A program made the translations under genes and the position numbers. From the NCBI GenBank assembly GCA_963585895.1, contig OY757913.1:108434144-108498143 (forward strand): 64,000 bases of DNA, in the 5' to 3' direction. Positions 51,430-61,458 of the stretch are shown one piece after another. The stretch's first letter is position 1. Each line of letters begins with the position of its first letter. The DNA comes from Sepioteuthis lessoniana (taxonomy: Eukaryota; Mollusca; Cephalopoda; Myopsida; Loliginidae). A model generated the notes under the pieces. That model did no database searches, had not been told where the DNA came from, and saw only the letters and a list, made by a program, of their open reading frames with translations.

Positions 51430-51730
51430 AGTGAGGTGCCCGTAGTGTAATGGTTATCGTCGTAGGAAATGGACACGGCGACACGAGTTCAAATGCTGGA
51501 CGAGACTGATTGCATTTCATATAGCACTAATACCCTTGGGAAAGGTATGAATCCAATTATTCTCCCTCCAGCTATGGGTAAATAGTAGGGCAGACTAGGT
51601 TCTTCAGCTCTGTGAGGCAACTGGTCTAGGAGAAGGAAAACTCTGAATTGAAAACTGTTAAACTCTGCTTAAGAATTGACCTTGTGTCATATCCTGCCCA
51701 AGCGGAGGGGTTGGGTAAATAGGATATGAT
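51430..51730 (+). mobile_element. SINE family C, full length, well preserved
   Basis: ggtgcccgtagtgtaatggt, gacacgagttcaaatgctgg, tacccttgggaaaggtatga, ctccagctatgggtaaatag, gaaggaaaactctgaattga, tgtcatatcctgcccaagcg and tail gaggggttgggtaaatagg. 16-bp TSD with one mismatch (aactgtttgtagaggt at 51414-51429; aactgtgtgtagaggt at 51731-51746). Confidence 0.93.
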
Positions 51731-51879
51731 AACTGTGTGTAGAGGTTCCGTGTGTATGTTTTGAATTACTAACTAACCGGCCTGTCAAAGGTCAATAGAT
51801 AACAGATTGAATATGTAGGAAACGAATAAATAAATTAGATTTTTAAAAAATAAATAAATAGATAAAAAGAAAACTATTA

Positions 51880-52309
51880 AATTTGAAGAAACTCCCAGAG
51901 GTCTCTAACGGAAAAGGAGATGACGCATGCGTAAAAGAAAAAAGGATTTTCCCTTTGAAAAAGGAAACGATATTATCTTTCTCTTTCAGACAGTGTCCGT
52001 CAAATCAACAACACCATTTTGCTATCTGGTGTTTTGGGCCCCACGCTACGTCACAAGACGTAGCGTTGGTTTGTCCCTTCACCCAATAAATAAAGGAAAG
52101 TATAGAAGAAATGTTTACGTCTCTTATCTTTTTTTCTATCTTTTCTTTTTGTATATTTCTTTTGGGACTTTCTTTGGACAAGGCATTGCACCGGCCAGGC
52201 ATTGCACCGGGGTAAAATAATATAACCAAAATATGGAGTCAGATATCTACGGCAACACAGCCTTGCCCTCAGCCCCTGACCTTCAAAGACTTCAAACCCC
52301 ACAAATAAA
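51880..52309. other. Unassigned insert with perfect hairpin
   Basis: GC-richer block that, with the elements upstream, splits repeat H. It contains a perfect 10-bp hairpin at 52043-52066, an aataaataaagg polyadenylation-like word near 52086, and a direct repeat of gcattgcaccgg (52183 and 52199). Possibly LTR-related. Frames on both strands (60-97 codons) overlap and show no motif. Confidence 0.3.
52043..52066. other. Perfect 10-bp inverted repeat
   Basis: acgctacgtc and gacgtagcgt separated by acaa; the stem could form a tight hairpin in RNA or DNA. Confidence 0.85.
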
Positions 52310-52615
52310 CCTAAAAATCAGATTTTAAAAAGTTAATGATTTATCTATAATTCAGATTGGTTAAAAATGTATTTTTAAAAATTGAGGAGGGAAAAGATTT
52401 CTTAAATAATTTTAGGTTTTGATCTTTCAAATTTTGAACGGCAAATTAGATATTGTTGTCAGCAAATTTTTTTTTTTAAATTCAAAACCGACGCATAAAT
52501 CGATGGTTAATTGATGCAAAAATGCAAATACAAAAATTACAGCTTCTAGGACCAATTTTTTTGCATAAAAATACACTTTTTTTTAGTATGAAAATCAGTT
52601 GATTTTATATTTATA
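52310..52615 (+). repeat. Dispersed repeat H, second copy, 3' part
   Basis: attttaaaaagttaatgatt, gattggttaaaaatgtattt, gcaaattagatattgttgtc, gaaaatcagttgatttta: collinear with 41075-41395. With 49125-49690 it makes one copy of H split by ~2.6 kb. Confidence 0.78.
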
Positions 52616-52619
52616 TTCG

Positions 52620-53097
52620 ATTTGTAGGTAACATTATCTTTAAACGCACCAAAATTTATTTGGTTGCACACAGTTGAATGGTTTTAAGTACTGCTATTTT
52701 ACACTTACGATTTATTCAATATTATTCATTTGTTTGCACACAGTAAAATAGTTAAGTATTACTAACCCTAATTATTCAAAATGGTTTTAAGTATAACGAT
52801 CTCACATTAATAGTTCCATTTGGATACAGTTAAGTATTGCTATTTATTGTTTGCTCACAGTTAAATGATTTCAAGGATATTAAAGGATTAAATAATTCTA
52901 TTTGACACTTTGATGATACCCGAAAAGGCACTACTTCTCTGTGTCAGAGTGGAACTGGGAGGAATGGCATTAAAGGGTACAGCACATTCCTCAAAGCTCC
53001 AGAGCTTAGTGTCATCTCGGGAAATTCATGTGTGGGGAGTGTCTTTCCTCTCTGCTGTAATACAGTTCGCATATTCTACAGCCCCAGCCGACTAGGT
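52620..53097 (-). mobile_element. Family D element, body and head
   Basis: Body (tttgcacacagtaaaatagt, caagtattgc-like monomers) and diverged head on the minus strand (ctgtgtcagagtggaactgg, catattctacagccccagcc, gactagg). No tail at its left; repeat H abuts instead. Confidence 0.8.
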
Positions 53098-53131
53098 TAA
53101 AATACTTAGGTATACTGTATAGATGCTTGGA

Positions 53132-53345
53132 CATCTCGGGTGGCGTAATGGTTAGCAAACTAGACTATCAAACCTTCATGAGTGAGTTCGAGTCTCATTG
53201 GGTGCTCCATTCGTACGGCCTTGTGTCAAATCTAAGCAAGATACTTAGTAAATTACAACTTTCACGAGTGAATTCGAGTCTCATTGGGTGCCCCATTCAT
53301 CCGGCCAGGCGAAGCAAAGAGCTTCGTAAATTATTATATCGCACA
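53132..53345 (+). mobile_element. tRNA-like SINE (family F), with doubled 3' half
   Basis: catctcgggtggcgtaatgg-ttagcaaact (A box) and gagtgagttcgagtctcatt (B box), followed by gggtgctccattcgtacggc-cttgtgtcaaatct. A second copy of the B-box half (acgagtgaattcgagtctca, gggtgccccattcatccggc) follows at 53264-53345. The 84-codon frame across it (53127-53381) is not a gene. Confidence 0.78.
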
Positions 53346-53802
53346 GATACTACTTGTCGTTTGAGTCCTTTGAAAAGCTAATTGATCAAATCGAGGCATA
53401 CGATGGTCACCTGATGACAGATGACACTATGTAAACAAAATACATAATAGAAACTTATTTTTGTAAACTGTGATTGCTTTTCGGTAAAATTAATTTCATG
53501 AAGGCCGCTATTTCGTTTCGTTTTCTTTGTTGACGTTGCTGACTTCCGAAAATCTCTAAAACTAAACTCAAAATTTTGAATTATTGATTTATTAAATGAT
53601 GAATTATTAATTTTCAAAATAATTAATTGATAGCTGTTAAGATGTTTGTAAATATCAAAGTCAAAATGAGGTGGAAAAATAGCGTCTCAAATTTTTATTT
53701 TCGTGTGGACATTTTAATACTTGTTTCGTTTTTGATTTGGACGAATTGCAAGAATTAGTAGGGAAACCTCATGCTATCAGCACAGCATCATGATGATATT
53801 TG

Positions 53803-53803
<1 letters not shown>
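53346..53803. other. No gene recognised
   Basis: AT-rich. A 79-codon minus frame (53378-53617) has no motif. Confidence 0.4.

Positions 53804-53853
<50 letters not shown>
53804..53853. repeat. (TA)n microsatellite
   Basis: About 25 TA units. Confidence 0.92.
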
Positions 53854-53857
<4 letters not shown>

Positions 53858-53989
53858 ACGGGATAGACAAAGAATGTTTAATCAATCATAATTTCATTGT
53901 TGTTACATTCATAATATCAAGTTAATATTAAGTTATTGGTAATAAACAACGTTGAGCAAAAATATGAATTTAATCTTTATTTGTTTATC

Positions 53990-54388
53990 TGCAGAAGAGT
54001 TATACCCCACCCCATACCAATGAGTTTTCTAGATATGACACTAAACAATCTGACGGCGAGGCTCTAGTAATACTGCAGCTTTGGGGAATGAGGAGTACCC
54101 CTTTAATTGCCATCGCTCCCAGGTTCACTCGGGCCCAGAGTGGTAATACCTGAATGGGGTCCTATCTATTGGTCAAACTGAACTAAACTGTGTATTCATG
54201 CTAAACTGAAATGTTTGAAATAGAACTGTTTTGACATTTAAACTGTGTACTTATGCTAAACTGAAATGTTTGAAATAGAACTGTTTTTATTCATAAAAAT
54301 GTATTTGGCATTGAATAATCTGTAATGGTTGATAATTCATAAAACCAAACTAAACTAAACCAAACCAATCTATTTATGACATATATAA
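53990..54388 (+). mobile_element. Family D element, short body
   Basis: Head from gcagaagagttataccccac through gatatgacactaaacaatct, ggttcactcgggcccagagt, only two body subrepeats (tgtgtattcatgctaaactg; tgtgtacttatgctaaactg) and tail (catttggcattgaataatct, aaaccaaactaaactaaacc). The extreme 5' end is missing. Confidence 0.83.
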
Positions 54389-54437
54389 CATACTGTAGGA
54401 TTTGGTAATAAATTATGCCTAATAATGTCTTTTTTAG

Positions 54438-54478
54438 ACCGCCCCATTGATATAATGGTTTGAGTGTTTTCTAATGGT
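54438..54478 (+). mobile_element. SINE family B head (split)
   Basis: accgccccattgatataatg-gtttgagtgttttctaatgg: A-box half of a family B head, interrupted after taatggt by a chimeric SINE. Confidence 0.8.
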
Positions 54479-54752
54479 ACTATTTACCAACCCCTCCGCT
54501 CGGGCAGGATATGACACAAGGTCGATTTTTAAGCGGAGTTTAACAGGTTTGAATTCAGAGTTTTCCTTCTCCTAGACTAGTTGCCTCACCAAGGCTGAAG
54601 AACCTAGTCCGTACTACTATTTACCCATAGCTGGAGGGAGAATAAGGGGGTTCATACCTTTCCCAAGGGTATTTGCCCGAAAGTGAACGTAATAGCGCGA
54701 CTGGAGTACGAACTCGCGTACTACGATTCCGCAGTTCATCGCTTTAACCAAT
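54479..54752 (-). mobile_element. Chimeric SINE: family C 3' part fused to family A 5' part
   Basis: Read on the minus strand, the 5' part is family A head (aaagcgatgaactgcggaat, gcgagttcgtactccagtcg, ttcactttcgggcaaatacc), switching inside the shared central block (gaaaggtatgaaccccctta-ttctccctccagctatgggt) to family C 3' sequence (actaggttcttcagccttgg, gaaggaaaactctgaattca, cgaccttgtgtcatatcctg, gaggggttggtaaatag). The join lies at ~54640-54655, where A and C are nearly identical. It interrupts a SINE B. Confidence 0.88.
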
Positions 54753-54966
54753 AAGGGAGTTCAATCCCAAGTCGAGTCATATTAAAGACTCAAAAAATGG
54801 TACTTGATGCCTCCTGGCTTAACAATCAGAATTATATGGTACGGATCAAGGGTAAGTGGAGCAATACAGGGTGAGGAGTTGCGACCTCCCCTAATCCTCT
54901 GTGTTTACCTAATGAAAAGGGATCCTTCGGGTCACCCTCGACTGTGGTGGGCCAAATTACTACTTA
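54753..54966 (+). mobile_element. SINE family B, remainder
   Basis: gggagttcaatcccaagtcg (B box), aatggtacttgatgcctcct, ggcttaacaatcagaattat, gatccttcgggtcaccctcg and the tail. Completes the head at 54438-54478. Confidence 0.85.
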
Positions 54967-55028
54967 ATGTTTGTTTTAACTGCATGATATTTCACTAGAG
55001 ATAATAAAGCTTAATAATTGTTTTTGAA

Positions 55029-55034
<6 letters not shown>

Positions 55035-55073
<39 letters not shown>

Positions 55074-55105
55074 ATTTTTTCTAAAAGAAATATTCTAAAG
55101 CTTTG

Positions 55106-55141
<36 letters not shown>
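55035..55141. repeat. Two (TA)n tracts
   Basis: (TA)n at about 55035-55070 and 55107-55141, with tttctaaaagaaa (a small inverted repeat) between them. Confidence 0.9.
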
Positions 55142-55143
<2 letters not shown>

Positions 55144-55144
<1 letters not shown>

Positions 55145-55250
55145 GTTGAGTCATACCAAAGACTCAAAAAATGGTACTTGATTCCGCCTTGCTTAACAGT
55201 CAGCATTTTAAGGTAAGGATCAAGGGTAAAGTGGAACAATCCAGGGAAAA
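55144..55250 (+). mobile_element. SINE family B, 5'-truncated, left part
   Basis: Starts at ttgagtcataccaaagactc directly after a (TA)n tract, so the tRNA head is gone. Runs to gtggaacaatccagggaaaa, where a SINE A is inserted. Confidence 0.85.
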
Positions 55251-55495
55251 GGTTTGGTTTCGGTTTCTTTATATAATGGTATATCAACCTTTGTAGGTTA
55301 TTTAATGCCAAAGCCATTCTCCTAGAAGAACAGTTGTGGTAATATTTAACCCATAGCTGGGAGGATAAGGGGGTTCATACCTTTGCCAAGGGTATTTGCC
55401 CGAAAGTGAATGCAATAGTGCGATTGGAGTACGAACTCGCTAACTACGATTCTGCAGTCTATCGCTTTAACCATTACACCACGAGGACACCCACT
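55251..55495 (-). mobile_element. SINE family A, full length, nested in SINE B
   Basis: Minus-strand family A from its AACC-type terminus (ggtttggtttcggtttcttt) through ggttatttaatgccaaagcc and gcccgaaagtgaatgcaata to the head (ccattacaccacgaggacac). Perfect 10-bp TSD (ccagggaaaa) at 55241-55250 and 55496-55505. Confidence 0.93.
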
Positions 55496-55595
55496 CCAGG
55501 GAAAAGAGTAGCGTCCTCCACTACACCTCGGTGTAGTAGCCATTGAAAAGGGAGCCTTCGGGTCGCCCTTGACTAAGGTCACCAACTTTACTCTT

Positions 55596-55600
<5 letters not shown>
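55496..55600 (+). mobile_element. SINE family B, right part
   Basis: aagagtagcgtcctccacta, acctcggtgtagtagccatt, gagccttcgggtcgcccttg and tail ccaactttactcttacttt, then a (TA)n tract. Confidence 0.87.

Positions 55601-55637
<37 letters not shown>
55601..55637. repeat. (TA)n microsatellite
   Basis: About 18 TA units immediately at the SINE B 3' end. Confidence 0.9.
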
Positions 55638-55639
<2 letters not shown>

Positions 55640-56200
55640 CTTTAAAATTTGCTTTATTAATTATTGTCCATTACACCGTCTTTCAAATACGTGAAAATTA
55701 GAGTATGAATATTGCAAATTTTTAACATTTTAGTTTTTAGATAAGCTCTGCTGTCATGAAAACAATTGAACATTATTTCAGATTTTTTTCATTTTCTTTT
55801 ATGTTAACATTTGCCCAACTTCATCAATAATATATATACCTTTGTTTGTATGTGTGTGTGTGTGTATGTGTGTTTGTGTGTGTGTGTGTGGCTATTGCAC
55901 AATCTTTCAGACATCACTTCGGTCCCTGGTGATCTCATACCCCTACCATCAGCATTTCACTGTTAGCAGTGCTCCCCAATATAGAGCTGCTCAGATAAAG
56001 GAATCCCCACCGGGATCAGTTCCTGCCACGGGTAGACAATGTCAATGTTAGGTTAAGACTCCGGCTGCCTATGCTTCAAATTAGGTCAAACATACGTATG
56101 TTGCTACATGTCAACCACAGGTATCATATCAAAGTTGTCCTCCTAGCTGGATAACTTGACAAACAATCAAGGGTCCAACACTCCCAGAAATCTTGTGCTT
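55638..56200. other. No gene recognised; one (GT)n tract
   Basis: (GT)n at about 55851-55889. 55890-56150 is balanced in composition (gtccctggtgatctcatacc, gatcagttcctgccacgggt) and could be an unrecognised repeat. No open frame of note apart from a 69-codon one starting in GT repeats. Confidence 0.35.
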
Positions 56201-56371
56201 ATATATATATATGTGTGTGTGTGTGTGGAGAAAATTGAAAAACAAACTAATCCATAAGGGATCGTAATAAATTCATCATTTTTGGATTACTTTTTGTTTT
56301 ACAATTTTCTCCATACCATCGGATTCCTTTCCATTATATTCTTCCATTAGTGTGTCTCTCTCTGTCTGTGT

Positions 56372-56408
56372 GTGTGTGAGAATATACATATATATATATA
56401 TATATATA
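56372..56408. repeat. (TG)n and (TA)n microsatellites
   Basis: Short TG run followed by a TA run; a smaller pair occurs at 56203-56226. Confidence 0.85.
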
Positions 56409-56489
56409 CGCCTACACATGGAAGTGCCAGTGTTTAGCGACCAACAAGAACTTATTTATATCAGCTATAGTGCTAAAATATAAACAAAT

Positions 56490-56611
56490 ACTTGTTGGTC
56501 GACGGACACAGGATGTAATTTGGAAGACCAATAGGGATAGGGACGGATGAAGAGAGAATGTCTGGAAGATCTGCGTTGTCTGCGCAACTTTATAATGATG
56601 ATGATGATGGT
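56490..56611 (+). mobile_element. RTE-like LINE 3' end, 5'-truncated
   Basis: cacaggatgtaatttggaag, gatagggacggatgaagaga, ctgcgttgtctgcgcaactt, then (ATG)n at about 56597-56610. The same ~120-bp terminal region as the other copies, diverged. Confidence 0.7.
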
Positions 56612-57133
56612 AAAAGAATTTAAAGAGACTAAAATTTAATTTAGTAGGAAATGACATTAAAGCCAAGTTTAGTATTTAACTCGGGAATGCTTTTAGGGAA
56701 ATTTAGAGTGCAATATTAAACGGTAAATACAAACAGTAAGTTCCGCAGCTTTCAGGTTTATATAATGATTCGAAAAGATAACAAAGACAATAAGTTTCTC
56801 AAAAGGAATTTTATACAAAAGAAACAAAAAAGAAAGGGATACAAAAGATAAAGTTTTGCAAATTTTTGTGTAATTTGCAGGAACTTATCTGAGAGAGTGT
56901 CCAAGAAACAAAGTTCTTTGAATTTGAATATTTTTCTTTTCTTTTAAGTTTTGTCTCAATGTTTCAGTGTTCATTTAATTTCGAGTCTTCCATAAAGTTC
57001 TTTTCTGTAGAATTCTTGGTTGAATTTTCTTTCAGTTGTTTAACTTGGTATAATTTCAGTAGTTGACTTTCGTTTAGTTTTACTTTTATTTCTAGGAAAG
57101 CTTCTTACCTTTACAGTTTGGAATATTTATCGG
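56612..57133. other. No gene recognised
   Basis: AT-rich, asymmetric: purine-rich to ~56900, then T-rich. No motif. Confidence 0.4.
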
Positions 57134-57397
57134 TTATTCAAGAAGCAAGTGACGAAACCCGTCTGTTGAATTAAGTTTTCGTGCCTTTATAGTTGGTCCC
57201 CGAATTTGCACTGAGGGTCCCAATCGTAGTTCTCGACAAATAGTGGACGTAGTTTTTGGTACCGTATTATCTGGTATTACTTCTCCCTTCTCCACTCTGA
57301 CCAAATCAAGTGCCACACGTGGTCGGTCTGATTTTTCTTGGAAATAAATTTTTATAGTGGTGATGATATCTATTTGCCTATCACCGATATTTGACAC
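57134..57397 (-). CDS. Unrecognised 87-codon open frame, doubtful
   Basis: ATG-initiated frame on the minus strand, with MSNIGDRQIDIITTIKIYFQ at the start and RELRLGPSVQIRGPTIKARK near the end. Residue composition is protein-like and not repeat-derived, but I recognise no family. No splice signals or neighbours support it. A chance frame or an exon piece of an unknown transposon is equally possible. Confidence 0.15.
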   Translation of the reverse strand: MSNIGDRQIDIITTIKIYFQEKSDRPRVALDLVRVEKGEVIPDNTVPKTTSTICRELRLGPSVQIRGPTIKARKLNSTDGFRHLLLE

Positions 57398-57426
57398 ACT
57401 TTATAAATATCGTGAACCATATAACA

Positions 57427-57465
<39 letters not shown>

Positions 57466-57480
57466 CGTATGTGTGTGTGT
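57427..57480. repeat. (TA)n(GT)n microsatellite
   Basis: About 12 TA units followed by GT units with a GCGTAT interruption. Confidence 0.9.
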
Positions 57481-57607
57481 TGAGCCCAAAGCGGGCTGTC
57501 ATTTTAAATTTTAAATCTAATAGAACTTACGTAATATGCAATATAGTATAACTCAAAACTTATCCAACTTATTTTCGGCCTACATTTGTTTTCAGTTACG
57601 GTATCTT

Positions 57608-57658
57608 TATTTTATGGCATATCAACCTTCGTGGGTCATTTATTGCCAAATTCGTCTA
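57608..57658 (-). repeat. Family D-type tail fragment
   Basis: ttttatggcatatcaacctt-cgtgggtcatttattgccaa: lone shared tail directly before a LINE end. Confidence 0.7.
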
Positions 57659-57659
57659 G

Positions 57660-57990
57660 TACGGATTTCCCTCTTTCTCTCTCTTTCTCTCTGTCATTTC
57701 GTCTCTATCACCTGTCGCTTTCAGCCGGTCTTCTAGACTACATCCTGTGACTGTACAGAGCTGTTGTAGATATATTCTTGTAGATCGTCCAACACTTGCA
57801 CATCCGTGTGAAGGGGTCCATTGGAGAACGTCCCTTATGAGTTCGTCCTTACTTCTCCAACAGTGTCTCGCATGTTTTGTTCATCTTATTTGGATGGTTT
57901 TAGAGATGGGGGGTTGGTCGCCGTACAGCTACCGTTTTGCGGGATGTTGCTTCCTGGATTTTTTCAAGAATCCTACGAGTTATATTGAAC
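57660..57990 (-). pseudogene. RTE-like LINE 3' end, old copy
   Basis: Complement encodes remnants of HARHCWRSKDELIRDVLQWT, QLCTVTGCSLEDRLKATGD and the end of the ORF, recognisable by alignment with 38806-39148 (gttcgtccttacttctccaa, cagtgtctcgcatgttttgt). Diverged and 5'-truncated. The terminal (ATG)n is not visible. Confidence 0.68.
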
Positions 57991-58136
57991 AAATCCTGGA
58001 AGTAGAAAAACGGCGATTCTATTTAACCTATGTCTGGAACAACTAACACTTTTTCCCTAGCGAAATGCCATGAAGGAGGATTTCTTGCCATGACACTTCG
58101 ATTATTATTATTATTTAACAGAATATGTTACACGTC

Positions 58137-58345
58137 TGTCTGTCTGTCTGTCTTGAATATAATTTGGTTTTCTTTACAGTGCGCGTGTTAAATGTTTTAT
58201 ATATCACATGGATAAATTTATCTTTATTTTGACAACGTTGCCAAAGTTTTGCAGCTGTCTTTTTAAAAAATTAAATAAACAGGAATCTGTTGTGAGCTTG
58301 CAAGTTTATCAATGTCCAAATGTTTGTTTGTTTGTTTGTTTGTTT
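58137..58345. repeat. Short (GTCT)n and (TGTT)n runs
   Basis: (GTCT)n at about 58137-58153 and (TGTT)n at about 58321-58345, otherwise AT-rich sequence. Confidence 0.75.
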
Positions 58346-58463
58346 CAGGAGAGAAAGGAAATCAGGAAGAATATGAAAAATTTCTCCATATAAGATTACA
58401 TGACAGAAATATCATACGATATTGACATAAATAGTTATCATCAAGTCACACTGACAGTACGGA

Positions 58464-58812
58464 GTTCTCACGGCTCGCTCTCATCATCTGTCCCTATCAT
58501 TCATCGCTCTTGGTAGGTCCTCTAAGACTGCATCCAGTGTCCGCACACAGCTGATGTTCGTAAGCTTCTGCTGGTCGGCCAACATGAGTGCATCTATGTG
58601 CAGGATTCCGTAAGAGAACGTCGTTTATGAGTACGAACTTATTCCTCCAGCAGTGCCAAGCGTGTCTTGTTCGTCGTTTTGGATGGTTTGTGAGATGGAA
58701 GGTAAGTGGCCGAACAAATGCTGTTTTGTGGGGAGTTGCTTCCTGGAATTGTTCAAAAAAGCACATAGCATTCTTGTGTAGTTCCCGTCTAGCTTTTCCT
58801 CCATGCGTTTCG
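58464..58812 (-). pseudogene. RTE-like LINE 3' end, diverged
   Basis: The 89-codon minus frame (58497-58766) reads RRTRHAWHCWRNKFVLINDV, HVGRPAEAYEHQLCADTGCS and LRGPTKSDE, clearly homologous to the copy at 38819-39148, then diverges. Ends near tctcatcatctgtccctatc. The plus frame 58588-58863 is a shadow. Confidence 0.8.
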
Positions 58813-59095
58813 TTGAAATATGTATTTACCCAACCCTATCCACACAAGGTCATTTCTAAGTGAAGTACTGCTGGTTTAAATTCAAAGTTTTCCTTCTCCT
58901 ATACTGGTTGCCTTACCTATGCTAAAGAACCTAGTTTTCTTGACTATTTATCCAAAGTTCGAGATTGAAATGATGGCGTCATACCTACCCCAAGAGCATT
59001 AGCACGAAGTGAAACGCACACATATTTCTCCAGGATTTGAACTCGGTTTCCCGATCCCATTTCCAGCGATGATCACCGTTAAGCAAAACGTGCCT
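58813..59095 (-). mobile_element. SINE family C, old copy
   Basis: atgtatttacccaaccctat, cacaaggtcatttctaagtg, tccttctcctatactggttg, accccaagagcattagcacg, ccaggatttgaactcggttt, gatgatcaccgttaagcaaa. Directly abuts the LINE end. Confidence 0.8.
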
Positions 59096-59700
59096 CAATG
59101 CTAGTTGAAGTAGCCGTCTACGTTAGGTTAGGAGATAAGACTTAGATTCGTAAATATAACAGATCTAACAGACAAATGTCAAAAATCCTTTCCTTCAAAA
59201 TATTTTTTCTAAAAAACATTTATTTAGCAATCTTTGATCTCAATAAAAAAAAACAAATCGAACTGTTACAAGCCGTGATCGTTAATAAAAAATATAAATC
59301 AATATAAAAGAAAATACTTTTACTAATTATGTTGTTATGAACCTGACGAACGCAAATTCTTCCTTTCCCATTTTCGCAAATTGGCAAGAACTGTTATGCT
59401 TGAGGAAAGGGTGTGCTGTCTGAGTGACACCAGCCTTCAAAAAGAAAGTGGAAAATATCGTGTTTTAGGGAGAGTACGAAGGAGCATTATGGCAAGACAC
59501 ATAAGAAACGAATTTTCAAAAAGGACGAGTTTAAGATCCAAGGAAGTGACTCTTCTTTTGTTGTATATTATTGGACTTTGTTGGGATTTGTACCATGTTT
59601 CCTTTTGGGTTCTTTGCCCGAGTTTCTAGGTCGGTCCAGTGTGCTTGCTTTATTTTTTTTCCTCCTGGCATGAAGCTTTATTTTTTCTGGTATCGGTTTT
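59096..59700. other. No gene recognised
   Basis: AT-rich, with an 82-codon plus frame (59381-59629) of no recognised family (MARTVMLEERVCCLSDTSLQ...). A chance frame is likely. Confidence 0.35.
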
Positions 59701-59704
59701 ATTG

Positions 59705-60162
59705 CTATTGTTAATGCCAAATCCATTTTTATGTAAATAATCAGTTCTTTTTCAAACAATTCAGTCTAGCATGAGTACACAGTTTGTCAAAAACATTTCT
59801 ATTTCGAGCTATTCAGTTTAGTCAAACAGTTCTAATTCAGCTAATTCAGTTTAGTATAAGTACAGATTTTGTTTACACACAATTAATTGTCAAAACAGTT
59901 CTATGTTAAACAATTCAGTTTAGTGTAAATACAGTTTCAATGTCAAAGACAGTTCTATTTAAAATAATTCAGTTGAGCATATGCACGCAGTTTAAATGTA
60001 AGCCTGGTTTAATTGACAAAAACATTTCTATTTCAAGCTATTCATTTTAATCAAACAATTCAGTTTAGCATAAGTATGCCGTTAGTTCTATTTAACCCAT
60101 AGATAGGACCCATATCAGGTGCTACCATGCCGCGCCAGAGTGGACCTGGGAGCGATGGCAAT
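59705..60162 (-). mobile_element. Family D element, tail, body and part of head
   Basis: Tail fragment (taatgccaaatccattttta), a body of about eight subrepeats (gtcaaaaacatttctatttc, gctattcagtttagtcaaac, caattcagtttagtgtaaat), then head (cccatagataggacccatat, gccagagtggacctgggagc). Interrupted at ggcaatt by SINE C sequence. Confidence 0.85.
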
Positions 60163-60330
60163 TATTCTCCCTCCAGCTGTGGGTAAATAGTAAGGCTGAC
60201 TGGGTTCTTCAGCCTTGGTAAGGCAACTAGTCTAGGAGAAGGAAAACTCTGAATTCAAACCTGTTAAACTCCGCTTAAAAATTGACCTTGTGTCATATCC
60301 TACCCGATCGGAGGGGTTGGTAAATATGAT
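60163..60330 (+). mobile_element. SINE family C, 5'-truncated, nested in D
   Basis: Begins in the central block (attctccctccagctgtggg-taaatagtaa) and runs to the tail (atcggaggggttggtaaata). The D head resumes at aaaggggaactccgcattcc. No clean TSD found. Confidence 0.87.
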
Positions 60331-60452
60331 AAAGGGGAACTCCGCATTCCTCAAAGCTTCAGCTTCACTGGAACCTCACCATCAAATTGTTAAGTGTCAT
60401 ATACAGGACACTCGTTAGGGGGTGTTCTTATCCCTCAACAGAGGTTTTAGTT
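60331..60452 (-). mobile_element. Family D head, remainder
   Basis: aaaggggaactccgcattcc, cttcactggaacctcaccat, atatacaggacactcgttag, cctcaacagaggttttag. The outer end of the head is lost after gttttag. Confidence 0.83.
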
Positions 60453-60609
60453 ATGAAAATCGGACGTTGGTATAGTCAGCAGTGTGGCTTTGAAAGGTGG
60501 TTTATTGTTGGTAATTGGTTCGTAACAATTTTTATGCAGTATAATATTCTAAGTAAGTTGAATAAAAATAGTTGCAGTTTTGCTTAAAGTTTGAGATGCG
60601 TATGTTAGA

Positions 60610-61190
60610 TGTTTGGTTGTTTTTTGGGGGGTTTATGGCATATCAACCTTTGTAGGTTATTTAAAGCCAAATCCATTTTATGTAAATAATCAGTTCTATT
60701 TAAAACAATTCAGTTTAGCATAAGTACACAGATTAATTGTCAAAAACATTTCCATTTCAAACTATTCAAGCAATTATATGTAACAATTCGGTTAAGTGTA
60801 AATACAGTTTTAATGTCGAAAAACAGTTCTATTTGAAATAATTCAGTTAAGCAAAAGCACGCAGTTTAAATGTAAGTACGGTTTAATTGTAAAAATCATT
60901 TCTATTTCAAACAATTCAGTTTTACTCAAACAATTCATTTTAGCATAAGTATGCTGTTAATTCTATTTAACCCATAGATAGGGCCCTATCAGATGCTACC
61001 ACTCCGGGCCAGAGTGGACCTGGGAGCAATGGCAATGAAGGGGTACTCCACATTCCCCAAAGCTCCAGCACTGCTGGAACCTCAACATCAGATTTTTTAG
61101 TGTCATATCCAGGACACTCGTTGGAGGGATGGTCTTACCCCTCTGCAGAGGTGCAGTCGATGTATTCTACAGCCCCAGCTGACTGGGCAA
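60610..61190 (-). mobile_element. Family D element, complete
   Basis: 581 bp: tail (ggtttatggcatatcaacct, taaagccaaatccattttat), body subrepeats, head (gggccagagtggacctggga, gtcttacccctctgcagagg, attctacagccccagctgac-tgggcaa). Perfect 12-bp TSD (gcgtatgttaga) at 60598-60609 and 61191-61202. Confidence 0.93.
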
Positions 61191-61202
61191 GCGTATGTTA
61201 GA

Positions 61203-61377
61203 AGAAGCTATTATATAAACTATGTAATAGAAAATAACATCTTAAAGCGCGAATTTTTCCCAGCTGGTCTATATGTTATTCTTTTTCTTTTCTTTCTTTT
61301 TTCATTTCATTCAATTTGGTCTTCAATAAAATTAGTTTTAGTTTTTAAACAAAAGATAATAATACTTATTTTAAAAT

Positions 61378-61380
<3 letters not shown>
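61203..61380. other. No gene; AT-rich
   Basis: T/C-rich and AT-rich sequence before a TA tract; nothing recognised. Confidence 0.4.
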
Positions 61381-61416
<36 letters not shown>

Positions 61417-61458
61417 GTGTGTGTGTGTGTGTTTGTGCGTGTGTGTCTGTGTGTGTTT
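61381..61458. repeat. (TA)n(GT)n microsatellite
   Basis: About 18 TA units followed by GT with TTTG and TCTG interruptions. The minus frame over it (61366-61659) is an artefact. Confidence 0.92.

Noticed and set aside
59381..59629. Small protein gene
   Set aside because: 82 codons, no recognised domain, no supporting promoter or polyadenylation context; expected by chance.
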